DNA from: Annona cherimola
Lineage: Eukaryota; Streptophyta; Magnoliopsida; Magnoliales; Annonaceae
DNA: 64,000 bases
Reading direction: 5' to 3'
NCBI GenBank assembly: GCA_030490835.1
Contig: CM059972.1
Location: 89,079,137 to 89,143,136, forward strand
Part shown: positions 12,091 to 23,733 of the stretch, one piece after another
Layout of the letters: each line of letters starts with the position of its first letter
Position numbering within the stretch: position 1 is the first letter of the stretch
Translations under genes and position numbers: made by a program
The notes under the pieces: generated by a model
What the model was told of the DNA's origin: nothing
Seen by the model: only the letters and a program-made list of their open reading frames with translations
Databases searched by the model: none

Positions 12091-12860
12091 GATTATCTCC
12101 AGGAAAATTATTTTACGATGTTATAATGTTAATAATCCATTTTTAAGCCAAAGATCGATGTTTGAGTAGATGCTACTTCAATTTTTGTGTGAAGCCCACA
12201 TGCGACCTAAGATGCCGGCTAATCTATTTTCTCATTCAGCCCTGCACATGAAGTTGCAGAAGTCGTGAATTAGTCATAGCGCCCTAACAGATGTCGTGGT
12301 CATAGTGAGTGTTACTATATCCAATAAATTAAAAATAGACAGAATTTTACGACACTAGGCCTTCTCTGGCTATTACAATCTATTTTACAGAATATCCAAA
12401 CAGAAACATTTTTAATAGTCTATAAACGATTTGTCTTTTTTTTCCCTGGTTAACATAGACGAGTCTGAAAGAGGAATAAGAATAATAAATTTAGATTCCA
12501 CACTGTATGAGGAATCATAAGAAACAAGCAGCAGAGAGCATTTGCTTTGACAAATTAATTTAATTATATTGCAATGATTAGCTTAGACAGGAGGATGAAC
12601 ATGATCTCGTTTCTGCAATCCTGTTCAGTTTGGAGTGGTGTTGATCAATGATTAGAATTCTAAATCAGAAGAACATACTGGAGGGATGACTATGTTATTC
12701 TTTGAAAATCAAGATACTGATAATTACAGAGCCCAATGATCTAATAACTCAGATGGAAAGAGAAACAGACAACTGAAGGCCAAAGAATTATCAAAGACAT
12801 GAATAGTCCAATGAACGCTGAAGACCTTATTTACCTTAAAATTTTTTTTTAAGAAGTTAC

Positions 12861-14586
12861 TGTTGGAAACAATGTTCAAAACAAAACAAAATTGACCAAA
12901 GCATGAGTTTTGATGATTAACAAAGTTAATTTTGAGTATAAAGTGAATACTAATGATTTTGTTGAATGTTTTAAGGAATGAAATAGCCAAGTCGATTTCC
13001 AAGTCGACTTGGACTTCGACTTAGGGTGAAGTCGATCCCAAAGTCGATTCCATCCTCAACTCCAAAATGAACCCCACGACCAGTTTTGAAAATAGAAGAA
13101 GAGCAGGTGAAGTCGCAGGCCAAGTCGACTCCACTTGCGACTTGAGAAGCCAAGTCGCAAACGAAGTCGACTCCAGCATCGACTTCAGATGGCAAAATCA
13201 CTCCAGAGTTGAATCTGGGGCAGAAAAATACCGAAGTCGCAGTCGAAGTCGACTCCAGTTGCGACTTGGGTGAAGTCGCAGACGAAGTCGACCCAAAGTT
13301 CGACTTGATGTTTTCAAAGTTCAAAGATGCAGATTCAAGCTCATTCCAAGAATCAACATGAGTTTTCACAAATCCAAATCAAGGGTACATGCTCATTATC
13401 AACTTAAGTCTCTCAAGTCCAAGGCAAAGCTCCAAGCATATTTCAAGTTGAAGAAATTCAAGATATGAAGATTAATGTCAAAAGAAAGCAAGGTGCATGA
13501 ATCAAAGGCAAAACCAACCATACAAGTTTTCAAGCTTCACAAGGTCTACAAAATATTATTGAAGGAAAGAAGCCAAGCAAGCTAAAGGAAATCTAACAAA
13601 GATCAAACTGTTTTCGGCACAAGAATAAGTCAAGTCGCAACCCAAGTCGACTCCAAGATCGACTTGAGTTCAAGTCTGAAACCAAGTCGACCCAGACTAA
13701 GACTTGAAAAATGCGGAACTGAAGTCGCACACGAAGTCGACTCCAGTTGCGACTTGGGAAGCCAAGTCGCAGACGAAGTCGACTCCACCTGCGACTTGGG
13801 GAAGCAACGTTCGAATTTTTGAACGTTGGAACATTTATTGCGCGCCAACCACTTCTATAACGTTCAAATCTTCCCCATTCTATAAATAGACACTCAAGCA
13901 AACGAGAATACATACACTACATAGCCTAAAGAAGAGAAAAGAAGTACAAACAAGAGCTACCATATGCTTTTCTCCAAATTTGAGTGATCTATACACTTTC
14001 AAAGGAAGAACGAGCTTCAAGTTGCAAGTAGCGTCAACGATATACAACCGGTTGCTTCTACAAACTCTTCCTCAAGCTGAATCTTGCCTACACAACTCAG
14101 TAAAGTGTAGATCTTCCTTATTTTCATTATTCTTTGTTATTGGTCTTGGTTTGAGTTTGTTGTAACAAACCAAGACGTTGCAAGTAGAGTTGTGATTGGA
14201 GTTGAACTCATCATCTACTTGTATCAAGTGTATAAGCCCCCTAGAGCTAGAATGTAGAAGAGAGCATAGGCTCTGATTGTGTATGCCCCCTAGAGCTAGA
14301 ATCTAGAAGAGAGCGGAGACTCTAAGTGTATTCGCGGAATACATAGTGGAACCCAAGTCACAACGGTGTGTGAGCTTGGAAGAGTGGAGTAGGGAGAGGT
14401 TGCCCGAACCACTATAAACCTTGCCTACTGTTTTACTTTATTGCTTTCCTTATTTCATTGCTCTCTACTTGTTTCAATCAAGGGGATTAAGCTTTCAAGG
14501 GGTTAAGTTTTAATTTACCGAAGAATTTTATAAGAACCCAATTCACCCCTCCCCTTTTGGGTTTTGCCATTAACTCGGGACCAACA
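12861..14586 (+). repeat. 5' LTR of the Sirevirus
   Basis: Begins TGTTGG and ends CCAACA, a perfect 6-base terminal inverted repeat. Two clusters (12985-13310 and 13630-13805) contain reiterated AAGTCG/CGACTT units, each forming potential hairpins around GTCGACTCC. U3, R and U5 can be divided by the TATA box at 13881. Confidence 0.96.
13881..13888 (+). promoter_or_regulatory. TATA box of the Sirevirus 5' LTR
   Basis: TATAAATA within CCATTCTATAAATAGACAC; transcription should start about 30 bases on, near 13910-13920. The same motif lies at 23028-23035 in the 3' LTR. Confidence 0.7.
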
Positions 14587-14588
14587 AG

Positions 14589-14600
14589 TGGTATCAGAGC
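14589..14600 (+). other. Primer-binding site of the Sirevirus
   Basis: TGGTATCAGAGC, two bases after the 5' LTR, is the perfect complement of the plant initiator-Met tRNA 3' end. Confidence 0.95.
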
Positions 14601-14634
14601 GGGTCTTTGAGCTTACCAAAGAGATCTTATTGAC

Positions 14635-16453
14635 ATGGCATCCCAATCTACTTCCGTTCCCGCATTTGCCGAAGGCGAATCCTTTACTAGGCCATTATTG
14701 TTTGATGGGAACAATTTTGGATATTGGAAGCTAAGAATGAAACAACTCATCATGGCTACCGATATGGACTCTTGGATTACGATTCAAGATGGTGTGACCT
14801 TGTCCATTGATGAAAAAGCTTCCAAATGGACCGATGAGGAAGTAAGAATCGTGAAGAGCAATGTCAAAGCTATGAATTCACTGTTTTTGTGCTCTCACGG
14901 CATCTGAATATGATAGAGTATCCTCTTGTCTAACTGCCAAAGAGATATGGGATACATTAACCTCCATCTATGAAGGAACTTCTCAAGTCCAAGAGACGAG
15001 AAGAAACATTTTGATTGGAGAATTAGAAAATTTTAGAATGTTAGAAACAGAAAATATTTCTGAAATGTTTGCTAGATTCTCAAAAATCACTAATGCTTTG
15101 AAAGGTCTTGGAAAGGCTATATCTGAATTTGAACAGGTTATGAAGATTCTAAGGGCTTTACCGGAATCTTGGACTCCAAAGATTACTGCGATAGAAGAAG
15201 CCAAGGACCTTAACACATTGAAGCTAGAGAACCTAATTAGCTCTTTGATGTCACATGAGCTAATTAAGAAAAGAAATGAAGATCATCACAAAGGCAAAAG
15301 AGCAATTGCCTTGAAAGCCGCACAAGACTCGGACGACACCTCATCTTCACAAAATGACGATGAAATTGCTCTACTCACAAAACGATTCAGAAAATTTGTG
15401 AGGAAAGGCAGAAATTTCAGAAATTTTAAAGAAAGAAACTCCAAAGATAAAAAGAAAGAAATAACAAAATGCTACCGATGTGGCGGTTTGGAACACATGC
15501 AAGCCCAATGTCCAACGCCCGAAGAAAACAAGGCAAAGGAACAAAGAAAAGATCGAGGCGACAACAAAAGATTTCAAAGAAACAAAGGAAGAGACATGTA
15601 CGTAAATGAAGAAGAATCTACAATGAATAGCTCCTCAAGTGAAGAACGCGAAGCAGATTGTGCAAGAATCTATTGCATAGCAAACACCGACATATGCTTT
15701 GCAGCAATGGAAACCTTGGAGGATCAAGCCACTTCAACGGACTGCACGAGTAGTCAAGAGGTAACCTCCAAACAGAAATTCTTTTCAAATTTCTCTACAA
15801 ATGAATGTCTTAAATGTGCTGAATTAGAGGAACTTCAACAAGCTTATGATTCACTATATGAAGAAATAAAGAAATTAGGAAACAAGTTTACAATTAAGAA
15901 AAGACAATGTGATGCAGTAATAATTGTAAATGGTAAACTTGCTGAAAAATTAGACAAGTTAAAAGATGAAAAGAATACCTTAGAAAATGAATTAGAAAAA
16001 CTTAAAAACGAGAATAAATCATTAAATGAATCTCTTGCCAAGTTCTCTAATCCAGGAGAAAATGTAAAAATGTTCTTGAAAATGACAACTCAAACTTGCA
16101 AGAAAGGACTTGGATACAATGCACTTGAACAAACTGAAACTAACGCTCTAAGAAATAATATCAAAACCAATTTTACTAAACCAAAGATAAATCGAACAGT
16201 TTGGACCAAAAGACCAACCAATGAACAAATTACCAAATGGCTCCCTATTTCTAGACTTCCGGGAGCTTGTAACTTTTGCAACAAGCTTGGACATAAGATC
16301 TATCAATGTAAACTAAGAAAACTGCAAAACCTAGGTGCTAAATTGGTTTGGATGTCAAAATGCATTGGTTTTATGGGATCAAAGATGGATCAACTCAAAC
16401 TTCAAAGGTTAACTAACCCAAACGGACCCATAAAATAGGTACCAAAAGGATGA
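14635..16453 (+). pseudogene. Sirevirus gag (frameshifted)
   Basis: The start ATG at 14635 follows the primer site and opens MASQSTSVPAFAEGESFTRP. LFDGNNFGYWKLRMKQLI is the conserved N-terminal capsid motif of plant Copia gag. A T run at 14882-14886 is one base longer than in the relative at 29189 and shifts the frame; reading continues from about 14900 to 16438 in another frame. The nucleocapsid zinc knuckle is CYRCGGLEHMQAQC (about 15472-15513). A second Cys/His motif, CNFCNKLGHKIYQC, sits near 16270-16312. Between them is a long charged coiled coil (about 15800-16060), typical of Sirevirus gag. An in-frame TAG (16436) and TGA (16451) end it; pol is in another frame. Confidence 0.88.
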
Positions 16454-16478
16454 GCTCCACTCAAATTAATTTTTATAG

Positions 16479-18005
16479 GTATGTCTTAAAGTTAAGGCCT
16501 ATAACATATGGTTTATGGATAGCGGTTGCTCAAGACATATGACAGGAGAAAAAAGACTATTTCATAAGATCAACCCATGTAATGAAGGAACAGTAGCTTT
16601 CGGAAATAACGAAAAAGGTAAAATAAAAGGTAAAGGAAACGTCTATGGTATTTCAAATGCATGTATTGAAAATGTTCTATTTGTTGAAGGAATCAAACAC
16701 AATCTAATGAGTATTAGTCAACTATGTGACAAAGGATACAAGGTTGTGTTTGAATCATCTATATGTAATGTATTTGATGGAGAACATATCATGTTTAGTG
16801 GAAAAAGACATGTAAATGTATATTTGGTTTCACTTGATAAACTAGATGGTCAATGTCTAATGGCCATTGATAATGATCCATGGGTTTGGCATAAAAGGCT
16901 TGGACATATAAACATGGGAAATATAAAGACCTTATGGAAAAAGAGTTTGGTAGAAGGATTGCCAAAGTTGAAATATGATAAGGATAAAATTTGCAAGACA
17001 TGTCAATTATCAAAACAACCTAAAATGTCTTTCTCTACAAAAAGGAATTTTCCACCACTAGGCCACTTGAATTGCTACACATGGATCTATATGGGCCATC
17101 AAATTTTAACCATTGGTGGAAAGAAATATGTGTTTGTAATTGTTGATGATTTTTCAAGATTCACATGGATAATTCTCTTAGCTAGCAAAGATGAAGCCTT
17201 ATCTATGTTTGCAACTTTTGTAAATTTGGTGCAAAATGAAAAATAAAGTACTATTATGACTATAAGAAGTGATCATGGTGGTGAATTTGAAAACAAACGA
17301 TTCATAGAATTTTGCAATGAAAAGGGAATTCATCATACATTTTCTGCACCAAGAACTCCTCAACAAAATGGAGTTGTTGAAAGGAAAAACCGGACAATAC
17401 AAGAAATGGCTAGAACCATGCTAAATGAGAGTAAACTATCCAAGAGATTTTGGGGTGAAGCTGTAAGTACAGCTTGTCATGTATTAAACCAAGTTACCAT
17501 TAGAGCTATATTGAAAAAGACCCCATATGAACTTTGGAAAGGCAGAAAACCAAACATATCATATTTTCATACTTTTGGATGTACTTGTTATGTGCTAAAT
17601 AATGGAAAAATAAATCTGGAAAAACTAGATGCCAAAAGCGATGAAGCTATTTTCTTGGGTTATTCATCAAATAGCAAAACATATAGAATTTTCAACAAAA
17701 GACATCATACAATAGAAGAGTCAATACATGTTGTCTTTGATGAATTTAACCAAACTCCGAGAAAGGAGGATGAATTAAGTGATGCAGATGAAACAAAAGG
17801 AAAAGAACAACCAAAGGAAATCGAGCTCAAGCTAGAAAACTCCATGGAGGAAGAGGTAAGTAAAGGTAATGATCCTTACAAACTTTCAACTGATTTAAAG
17901 TTCAAAAATGCCCATCCAATTGAGCAAGTCATTGGAAATGTTTATGAAGGAGTAAAAATTAGGAGATCAAAGCAAAATATTTGTGGACAATATGCATTTG
18001 TGTAA
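16479..18005 (+). pseudogene. Sirevirus protease and integrase (interrupted)
   Basis: The frame opens at 16479. FMDSGCSRHMTG is the aspartic protease active site. WHKRLGH with CKTC (about 16890-17010) is the integrase HHCC zinc finger. Near 17045-17110 a pair of compensating indels scrambles about 15 residues and removes the first catalytic aspartate of integrase; the second (RSDHGGEFEN) and the glutamate (NGVVERKNR) are present. In-frame TAA codons occur at 17244 and 18003. The GKG-M3 tail region CTCYVLNN follows at about 17580. The integrase-to-RT linker is charged and coiled. Confidence 0.88.
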
Positions 18006-18752
18006 AAAATTAAACCAACCACTATTGAACAAGCTCTTAATGATAAAAGCTGGGTTATTGCAATGCAAGAAGAGCTAAATCAATTTGAAAGAAATGATGT
18101 ATGACACTTAGTTCCTAGACCAAAAGGTTATACCATTATTGGTACCAAATGGATATTTAGGAACAAATTGGACGAAAGCGGACTTGTAATTAGAAATAAG
18201 GCTAGATTAGTAGCCAAAGGGTATTCCCAGGAAGAAGAGATTGATTTTGAAGAATCATATGCACCTGTGGCTAGATTAGAAGTCATACGTATCTTACTAG
18301 CATTTGCTTCTCATATGAATTTCAAATTGTTTCAAATGGATGTAAAAAGCGCATTTCTGAACGGATATTTGAATGAAGAAGTATATGTTGAACAACCCCC
18401 AGGATTTGAAGAAAAAGATCAATCAAAATATATTTATAAATTGACCAAAGCGTTATATGGACTAAAACAAGCTCCAAGAGCTTGGTATGAAAGGTTAAAT
18501 AGATTTTTGATTGATCATGAGTTTCAAAGAGGGAAAGTTGATATTACTTTGTTCATTAAATATAAAAGTAAAAATATTTTAATTGTACAAATTTATGTAG
18601 ATGATATAATATTTGGAGTTACTGATGAAACTTTATGCCAAAAATTTTCTAAGATCATGCAGAGCGAATTTGAAATGAGCATGATGGGAGAACTAAATTT
18701 CTTTCTCGGACTACAAATCAAGCAACAAAAGGAAGAAATATTCTTAAATTAG
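18006..18752 (+). pseudogene. Sirevirus reverse transcriptase (interrupted)
   Basis: Same frame as integrase. TGA at 18102 and TAG at 18750 interrupt it. Conserved Copia RT motifs: [67 protein letters not shown], and the catalytic box IYVDDIIFG with both aspartates intact. Length of the domain is normal. Confidence 0.9.
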
Positions 18753-19538
18753 TCCAAATATGTCAAAGAAATGCTCAAGAAATTTGGAATGCAGAATGGT
18801 AAAGGGGCAAATACTCCAATGAGTTCTACAATCAAGATCGACACGGACGAAAACGGTAAATGTATCGATCAAAAGCTCTATAGAAGCATGATAGGCTCAT
18901 TGTTATATTTAACTGCTTCTAGACCAGATATTTTATTTAGTGTTTGTATGTGCTCTAGATTTCAAGCATGTCCTAAAGAATCACATCTATTCGCTGTAAA
19001 AAGAATTTTTAAATATTTGATAAATACTACCAATCTAGGACTATGGTATCCAAAGGGGTCAACATTTGATTTAATCGGCTATTCGGATGCGGACTTTGAC
19101 GGCTACAAAGTAGATAGAAAAAGTACTAGTGGAATCTGTCAATTTCTTGGAAATATGTTGGTTTCATGGTACTCAAGGAAACAAACCAGTGTTGCCCTAT
19201 CCACTGCGGAAGCCGAATATATAGCCGCCGGAAGCTGTTGTGCCCAACTACTTTGGATGAAACAACAATTGAAAGATTATGACATTGATTATTTCAATAT
19301 TCCTATTAGATGTGATAATACAAGTGCTATATGTTTGACTAAGAATCCTGTATTACATTCAAGAATCAAGCATATAGATGTAAGACACCATTTTATTCGT
19401 GAACATGTTGAGAATCATGATATTTGTTTAGAATATGTGAAAACTGAAGATCAAATTGCTGATATCTTTACCAAACCACTAGCGAAGGAATCATTTTATA
19501 AAATTAGAAATGATATGGGGATGATAGAATTAAACTAG
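18753..19538 (+). pseudogene. Sirevirus RNase H (end of pol)
   Basis: The open stretch carries RSMIGSLLYLTASRPDI, GYSDADFDGYKVDRKSTSG, VALSTAEAEYIAA, CDNTSAICLTKNP and QIADIFTKPL, the full series of Copia RNase H motifs with Asp/Glu/Asp catalytic residues present. It ends at TAG 19538. It is separated from RT only by the TAG at 18750, so the segment itself is undamaged. Confidence 0.9.
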
Positions 19539-19559
19539 GAAGAATTACACAAATCTGAT

Positions 19560-19680
19560 CTAAAATGAGCCAAGTCGATGAGTCAAGTCGACTCCAGTAA
19601 AGTCAAGTCAACTCCAGTGAAGTCGACTTAGGAGAAGCGAAGTCGACTCCGCCTCTGAGGCGAAGTCGACTCCGCGCGCG
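19560..19680 (+). repeat. AAGTCGACTCC repeat cluster between pol and ORF3
   Basis: At least five copies of AAGTCGACTCC or close variants within 120 bases. They are the same units as in the LTR arrays, but here in the internal region. Confidence 0.8.
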
Positions 19681-19684
19681 ACGG

Positions 19685-20110
19685 TTCGCCTTCCCCCTTC
19701 TCTTTTTCCTCCTCTTTCTTCCTTCTTTCCTCTTCATTTTCCCGCCGTTTCAGCAGACCCCTCTTCCCGGCGATTTTTTCCTCCCTCTCCATTTTCTCCG
19801 GCTAAGCTACTGTCTTCCTCCTGTCCGGCCATTCTCTCTCTCTCCCTTCTCCATTTTCTCCGGCGACCAGTCCTCTCTCTCTCCTTTCCGGCAGACACCT
19901 CCTTCTCTCTCTCTGTTTTCCGAAAAACCAGTAAACTCCGACCATTTTCTCCGTCCAGTTCCTCCCTCTCTCTCTCCGGCAAGTCCCTCTTTCTCCGGCA
20001 GCCACTTCCTTCCTCTCAAACTCTGGCATCTCACATTTTTTTTCTCATTTCTCTCTCCAACCGACTGTCTCTCCCTCTCTTTGCTAAAATTTCACTGCCT
20101 CCATTCCAAT
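19685..20110 (+). promoter_or_regulatory. Pyrimidine-rich leader before ORF3
   Basis: Almost pure C/T on the plus strand with reiterated CTCTCTCTCCGGC and CCATTTTCTCCGGC units, ending just before the ATG at 20114. It looks like a plant 5' UTR, or a promoter-proximal CT tract, and may help express ORF3. No TATA box is obvious. Function is inferred from position and composition only. Confidence 0.45.
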
Positions 20111-20113
20111 CCA

Positions 20114-21681
20114 ATGGCTCCAAAATCAAGACCCCCCAAGCTAGCAGTCTCCAAACCCTCACTAAAACCTATGCCTAGACCTTCGAGATCGAATACGGAG
20201 GAAGAAATTCCCTGAAGGCAAAGAACATCTGCAAAACGAGCCAGAGAAGAACCTTCAACTTCAACAGGTCGAAGGGTCAGATTTCAAACCACAACCCAAT
20301 CCTCAGATCGAGCTCAGAGAGCGGAAAATCAACCTCGAAGCTCAAACACTAGAGAAAGAAGGATTCCAATCACAAAAGGGCAAGTCCTGAAAATGCCCAC
20401 AACCTATTTCCAAACAGAGCTTCTGCATAGTCGATTCTACAAGCATTTCTATGAAAGAAAGGTATTCATCCCAAAGATCATCGACTTTAAATTTCTCAAA
20501 GATTATGAGTTCGACATAGAAGAACTATTGGATTATCAGGGATGGACAAGTTTGCTGAAGACAGATGAAAGAGTATATCCTGATCTGACAAGGTTATTTT
20601 ACTATCTGTTGGATGATAATAAATTTTCAACCTTTGTCAAAGGCACAGAAATATTTTTGGGAACAATGGCTAACCCAGATCAAGAAGAAGCAATAGAGAA
20701 AATAGGAAGAATTCTCGAAGTTCCATCCGAAGAAGAGTCACTTCCCCGAGATCTTACATTAGAAAGAGTGTATAATGAGCTGACAAGAAGCAACAAGTAT
20801 CATTCAGGAACTAAGTTCCTGCATTACATGGACCTCTCTCCACGCCTTAGAGTCCTCAGATTACTCATCGCTCACTGCATCTACCCAAAGGGCGGTGGAA
20901 GAAATCAGCTCAACCCGCAAGAGGCCATTATTCTATGGAAACTAGTCAATAAAGTCAAGATCAGCCTACCAAGACTCTTCCTAGAAGCCTTGGCATCCCG
21001 AAAGGACAATCCTCGAGGCGTTTTACCTTACGGGACATGGATCACGAGGATCCTGGAGTACTATGAAGTGGACATTGACGGTGAACCCTTCGAAGTCCCA
21101 AAAACCACAAACGCCATCAATAAGGCATTGCTCCAAAGAATGAAAATCAATTTGGAGCAGTTCAGAGATGAAAGGATTCGGGAAAAGATGGGTGAAGCAG
21201 CTCCTGAAGAAGCTAGACAAGCACAAACTGAGGGGGAGCAGCCTCCAGAGGCACCACCTGCCCCACCCCAGGACATTCCAGAGGGGCCGACATCTCTCCA
21301 CAGGGATCTGCCATACTAGATCGGACGCCTCAACCTCCATCACAAGAGGTCACGCTACAGAGCATCCGAGATGAGATCTCTGCTCTTCGAGAAGAAATGC
21401 GTCACCAAGAGGATCGAATGACCAGCCTAGTCTCCGAGGTTCTCACAGCTATCAATGATATGCATTCCCGACAAGATCGAATCGATCGGGAAATGCGTAC
21501 CATTAGATATCATCTTGCATCTGGGCGACACAAAAATCGGCCCATACCTGAACTTGATCCATTCGATTCCGGATCAGTTCATCGAGATCCGACTCCCGCT
21601 CCAGTCTCTTCATTTTATTCATCCGCTCATGTTCGTCCTATCAAACCCATTCAATCTTCATATCCCATTTCCCAATTTTAA
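20114..21681 (+). pseudogene. Sirevirus third ORF (env-like position), interrupted
   Basis: The ATG at 20114 opens a basic N-terminus (MAPKSRPPKLAV...). A TGA at 20213 interrupts it, after which the same frame runs to TAG at 21319 (from 20393 it is 308 residues open). Motifs such as LLHSRFYKHFYERKVF, NPQEAIILWKLVNK and GVLPYGTWITRILEYYEV resemble proteins annotated in plants as 'putative plant transposon protein' (recollection). The end is Pro/Glu-rich. A frameshift near 21270-21310 moves the C-terminal coiled coil (LREEMRHQEDRMTSLVSE) into another frame to 21681. I see no signal peptide or membrane anchor, so an envelope function is not supported by this copy. Confidence 0.7.
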
Positions 21682-21725
21682 TTCGCCAAATCCTTGGTAA
21701 TTGAACCATTTTTTGAAGGATTGAC

Positions 21726-21738
21726 AAAAAGGGGGAGA
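21726..21738 (+). other. Polypurine tract, upstream copy
   Basis: AAAAAGGGGGAGA lies 270 bases before the 3' LTR and nearly matches the tract next to it. Multiple polypurine tracts before the 3' LTR are a known Sirevirus hallmark. Confidence 0.7.
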
Positions 21739-21993
21739 TAGAATAGAGTATTTGAGTACACAAGCATAGGCTTTAGAGCATTTTGGGTCGGGTAGTTTGT
21801 ATTTAGGTTTCATTTTTGCTTTACATTGTAATCTGTAAAATGAAATTTGATTTATGAAACTTGTTTTATGTTCAAATATGTGTTTCATGCTTGCTATACT
21901 CTGTTTGAAAGTTATTATGATGATTTGTTTTGGAAACTATATGATTGTGATTTTCTTGAAAGGTACAAACTCAAATTAGTTTTGTCAATCATC

Positions 21994-22007
21994 AAAAAGG
22001 GAGAGAT
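21994..22007 (+). other. Polypurine tract adjoining the 3' LTR
   Basis: AAAAAGGGAGAGAT ends where the 3' LTR begins, as needed for plus-strand priming. Confidence 0.85.
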
Positions 22008-23733
22008 AGTTGGAAACAATGTTCAAAACAAAACAAAATTGACCAAAGCATGAGTTTTGATGATTAACAAAGTTAAATTTGAGTATAAAGTGAATACTAA
22101 TGATTTTGTTGAATGTTTTAAGGAATGAAATAGCCAAGTCGATTTCCAAGTCGACTTGGACTTCGACTTAGGGTGAAGTCGATCCCAAAGTCGATTCCAT
22201 CCTCAACTCCAAAATGAACCCCACGACCAGTTTTGAAAATAGAAGAAGAGCAGGTGAAGTCGCAGGCCAAGTCGACTCCACTTGCGACTTGGGAAGCCAA
22301 GTCGCAAACGAAGTCGACTCCAGCATCGACTTCAGATGGCAAAATCACTCCAGAGTTGAATCTGGGGCAGAAAAATACCGAAGTCGCAGTCGAAGTCGAC
22401 TCCAGTTGCGACTTGGGTGAAGTCGCAGACGAAGTCGACCCAAAGTTCGACTTGATGTTTTCAAAGTTCAAAGATGCAGATTCAAGCTCATTCCAAGAAT
22501 CAACATGAGTTTTCACAAATCCAAATCAAGGGTACATGCTCATTATCAACTTAAGTCTCTCAAGTCCAAGGCAAAGCTCCAAGCATATTTCAAGTTGAAG
22601 AAATTCAAGATATGAAGATTAATGTCAAAAGAAAGCAAGGTGCATGAATCAAAGGCAAAACCAACCATACAAGTTTTCAAGCTTCACAAGGTCTACAAAA
22701 TATTATTGAAGGAAAGAAGCCAAGCAAGCTAAAGGAAATCTAACAAAGATCAAACTGTTTTCGGCACAAGAATAAGTCAAGTCGCAACCCAAGTCGACTC
22801 CAAGATCGACTTGAGTTCAAGTCTGAAACCAAGTCGACCCAGACTAAGACTTGAAAAATGCGGAACTGAAGTCGCACACGAAGTCGACTCCAGTTGCGAC
22901 TTGGGAAGCCAAGTCGCAGACGAAGTCGACTCCACCTGCGACTTGGGGAAGCAACGTTCGAATTTTTGAACGTTGGAACATTTATTGCGCGCCAACCACT
23001 TCTATAACGTTCAAATCTTCCCCATTCTATAAATAGACACTCAAGCAAACGAGAATACATACACTACATAGCCTAAAGAAGAGAAAAGAAGTACAAACAA
23101 GAGCTACCATATGCTTTTCTCCAAATTTGAGTGATCTATACACTTTCAAAGGAAGAACGAGCTTCAAGTTGCAAGTAGCGTCAACGATATACAACCGGTT
23201 GCTTCTACAAACTCTTCCTCAAGCTGAATCTTGCCTACACAACTCAGTAAAGTGTAGATCTTCCTTATTTTCATTATTCTTTGTTATTGGTCTTGGTTTG
23301 AGTTTGTTGTAACAAACCAAGACGTTGCAAGTAGAGTTGTGATTGGAGTTGAACTCATCATCTACTTGTATCAAGTGTATAAGCCCCCTAGAGCTAGAAT
23401 GTAGAAGAGAGCATAGGCTCTGATTGTGTATGCCCCCTAGAGCTAGAATCTAGAAGAGAGCGGAGACTCTAAGTGTATTCGCGGAATACATAGTGGAACC
23501 CAAGTCACAACGGTGTGTGAGCTTGGAAGAGTGGAGTAGGGAGAGGTTGCCCGAACCACTATAAACCTTGCCTACTGTTTTACTTTATTGCTTTCCTTAT
23601 TTCATTGCTCTCTACTTGTTTCAATCAAGGGGATTAAGCTTTCAAGGGGTTAAGTTTTAATTTACCGAAGAATTTTATAAGAACCCAATTCACCTCTCCC
23701 CTCTTGGGTTTTGCCATTAACTCGGGACCAACA
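22008..23733 (+). repeat. 3' LTR of the Sirevirus
   Basis: 1726 bp, the same length as the 5' copy and nearly identical. Its first base is A instead of T. TATA box at 23028-23035. Followed at once by the TSD copy GTTAC. Confidence 0.96.

Larger units (their letters stand above)
12861..23733 (+). mobile_element. Young full-length Sirevirus-like Ty1/Copia retrotransposon, 10,873 bp
   Basis: LTRs of 1726 bp each (12861-14586, 22008-23733) and a 5-bp TSD GTTAC (12856-12860, 23734-23738). An initiator-Met primer-binding site follows the left LTR. Domain order is gag, protease, integrase, reverse transcriptase, RNase H, then a third ORF and two polypurine tracts. Integrase before reverse transcriptase defines Copia; the long LTRs, the extra 3' ORF and repeated AAAAAGGGGGAGA tracts point to the Sirevirus (SIRE/Maximus) lineage. 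The LTRs differ at five positions that I could find (12861, 12930, 13145, 14548, 14556), about 0.3 percent, so insertion was recent. The coding part is nevertheless broken in many places. Confidence 0.93.

Noticed and set aside
12985..13310. Regularly spaced AAGTCGACTC repeats that superficially resemble a CRISPR array
   Set aside because: Eukaryotic LTR context, variable spacing, and repeats in both orientations; they belong to the LTR.
13593..13913. Minus-strand open frames repeated identically at 22740-23060, with Ser/Arg/Leu repeats
   Set aside because: They are antisense readings of the palindrome arrays in the two LTRs; identity reflects LTR duplication.
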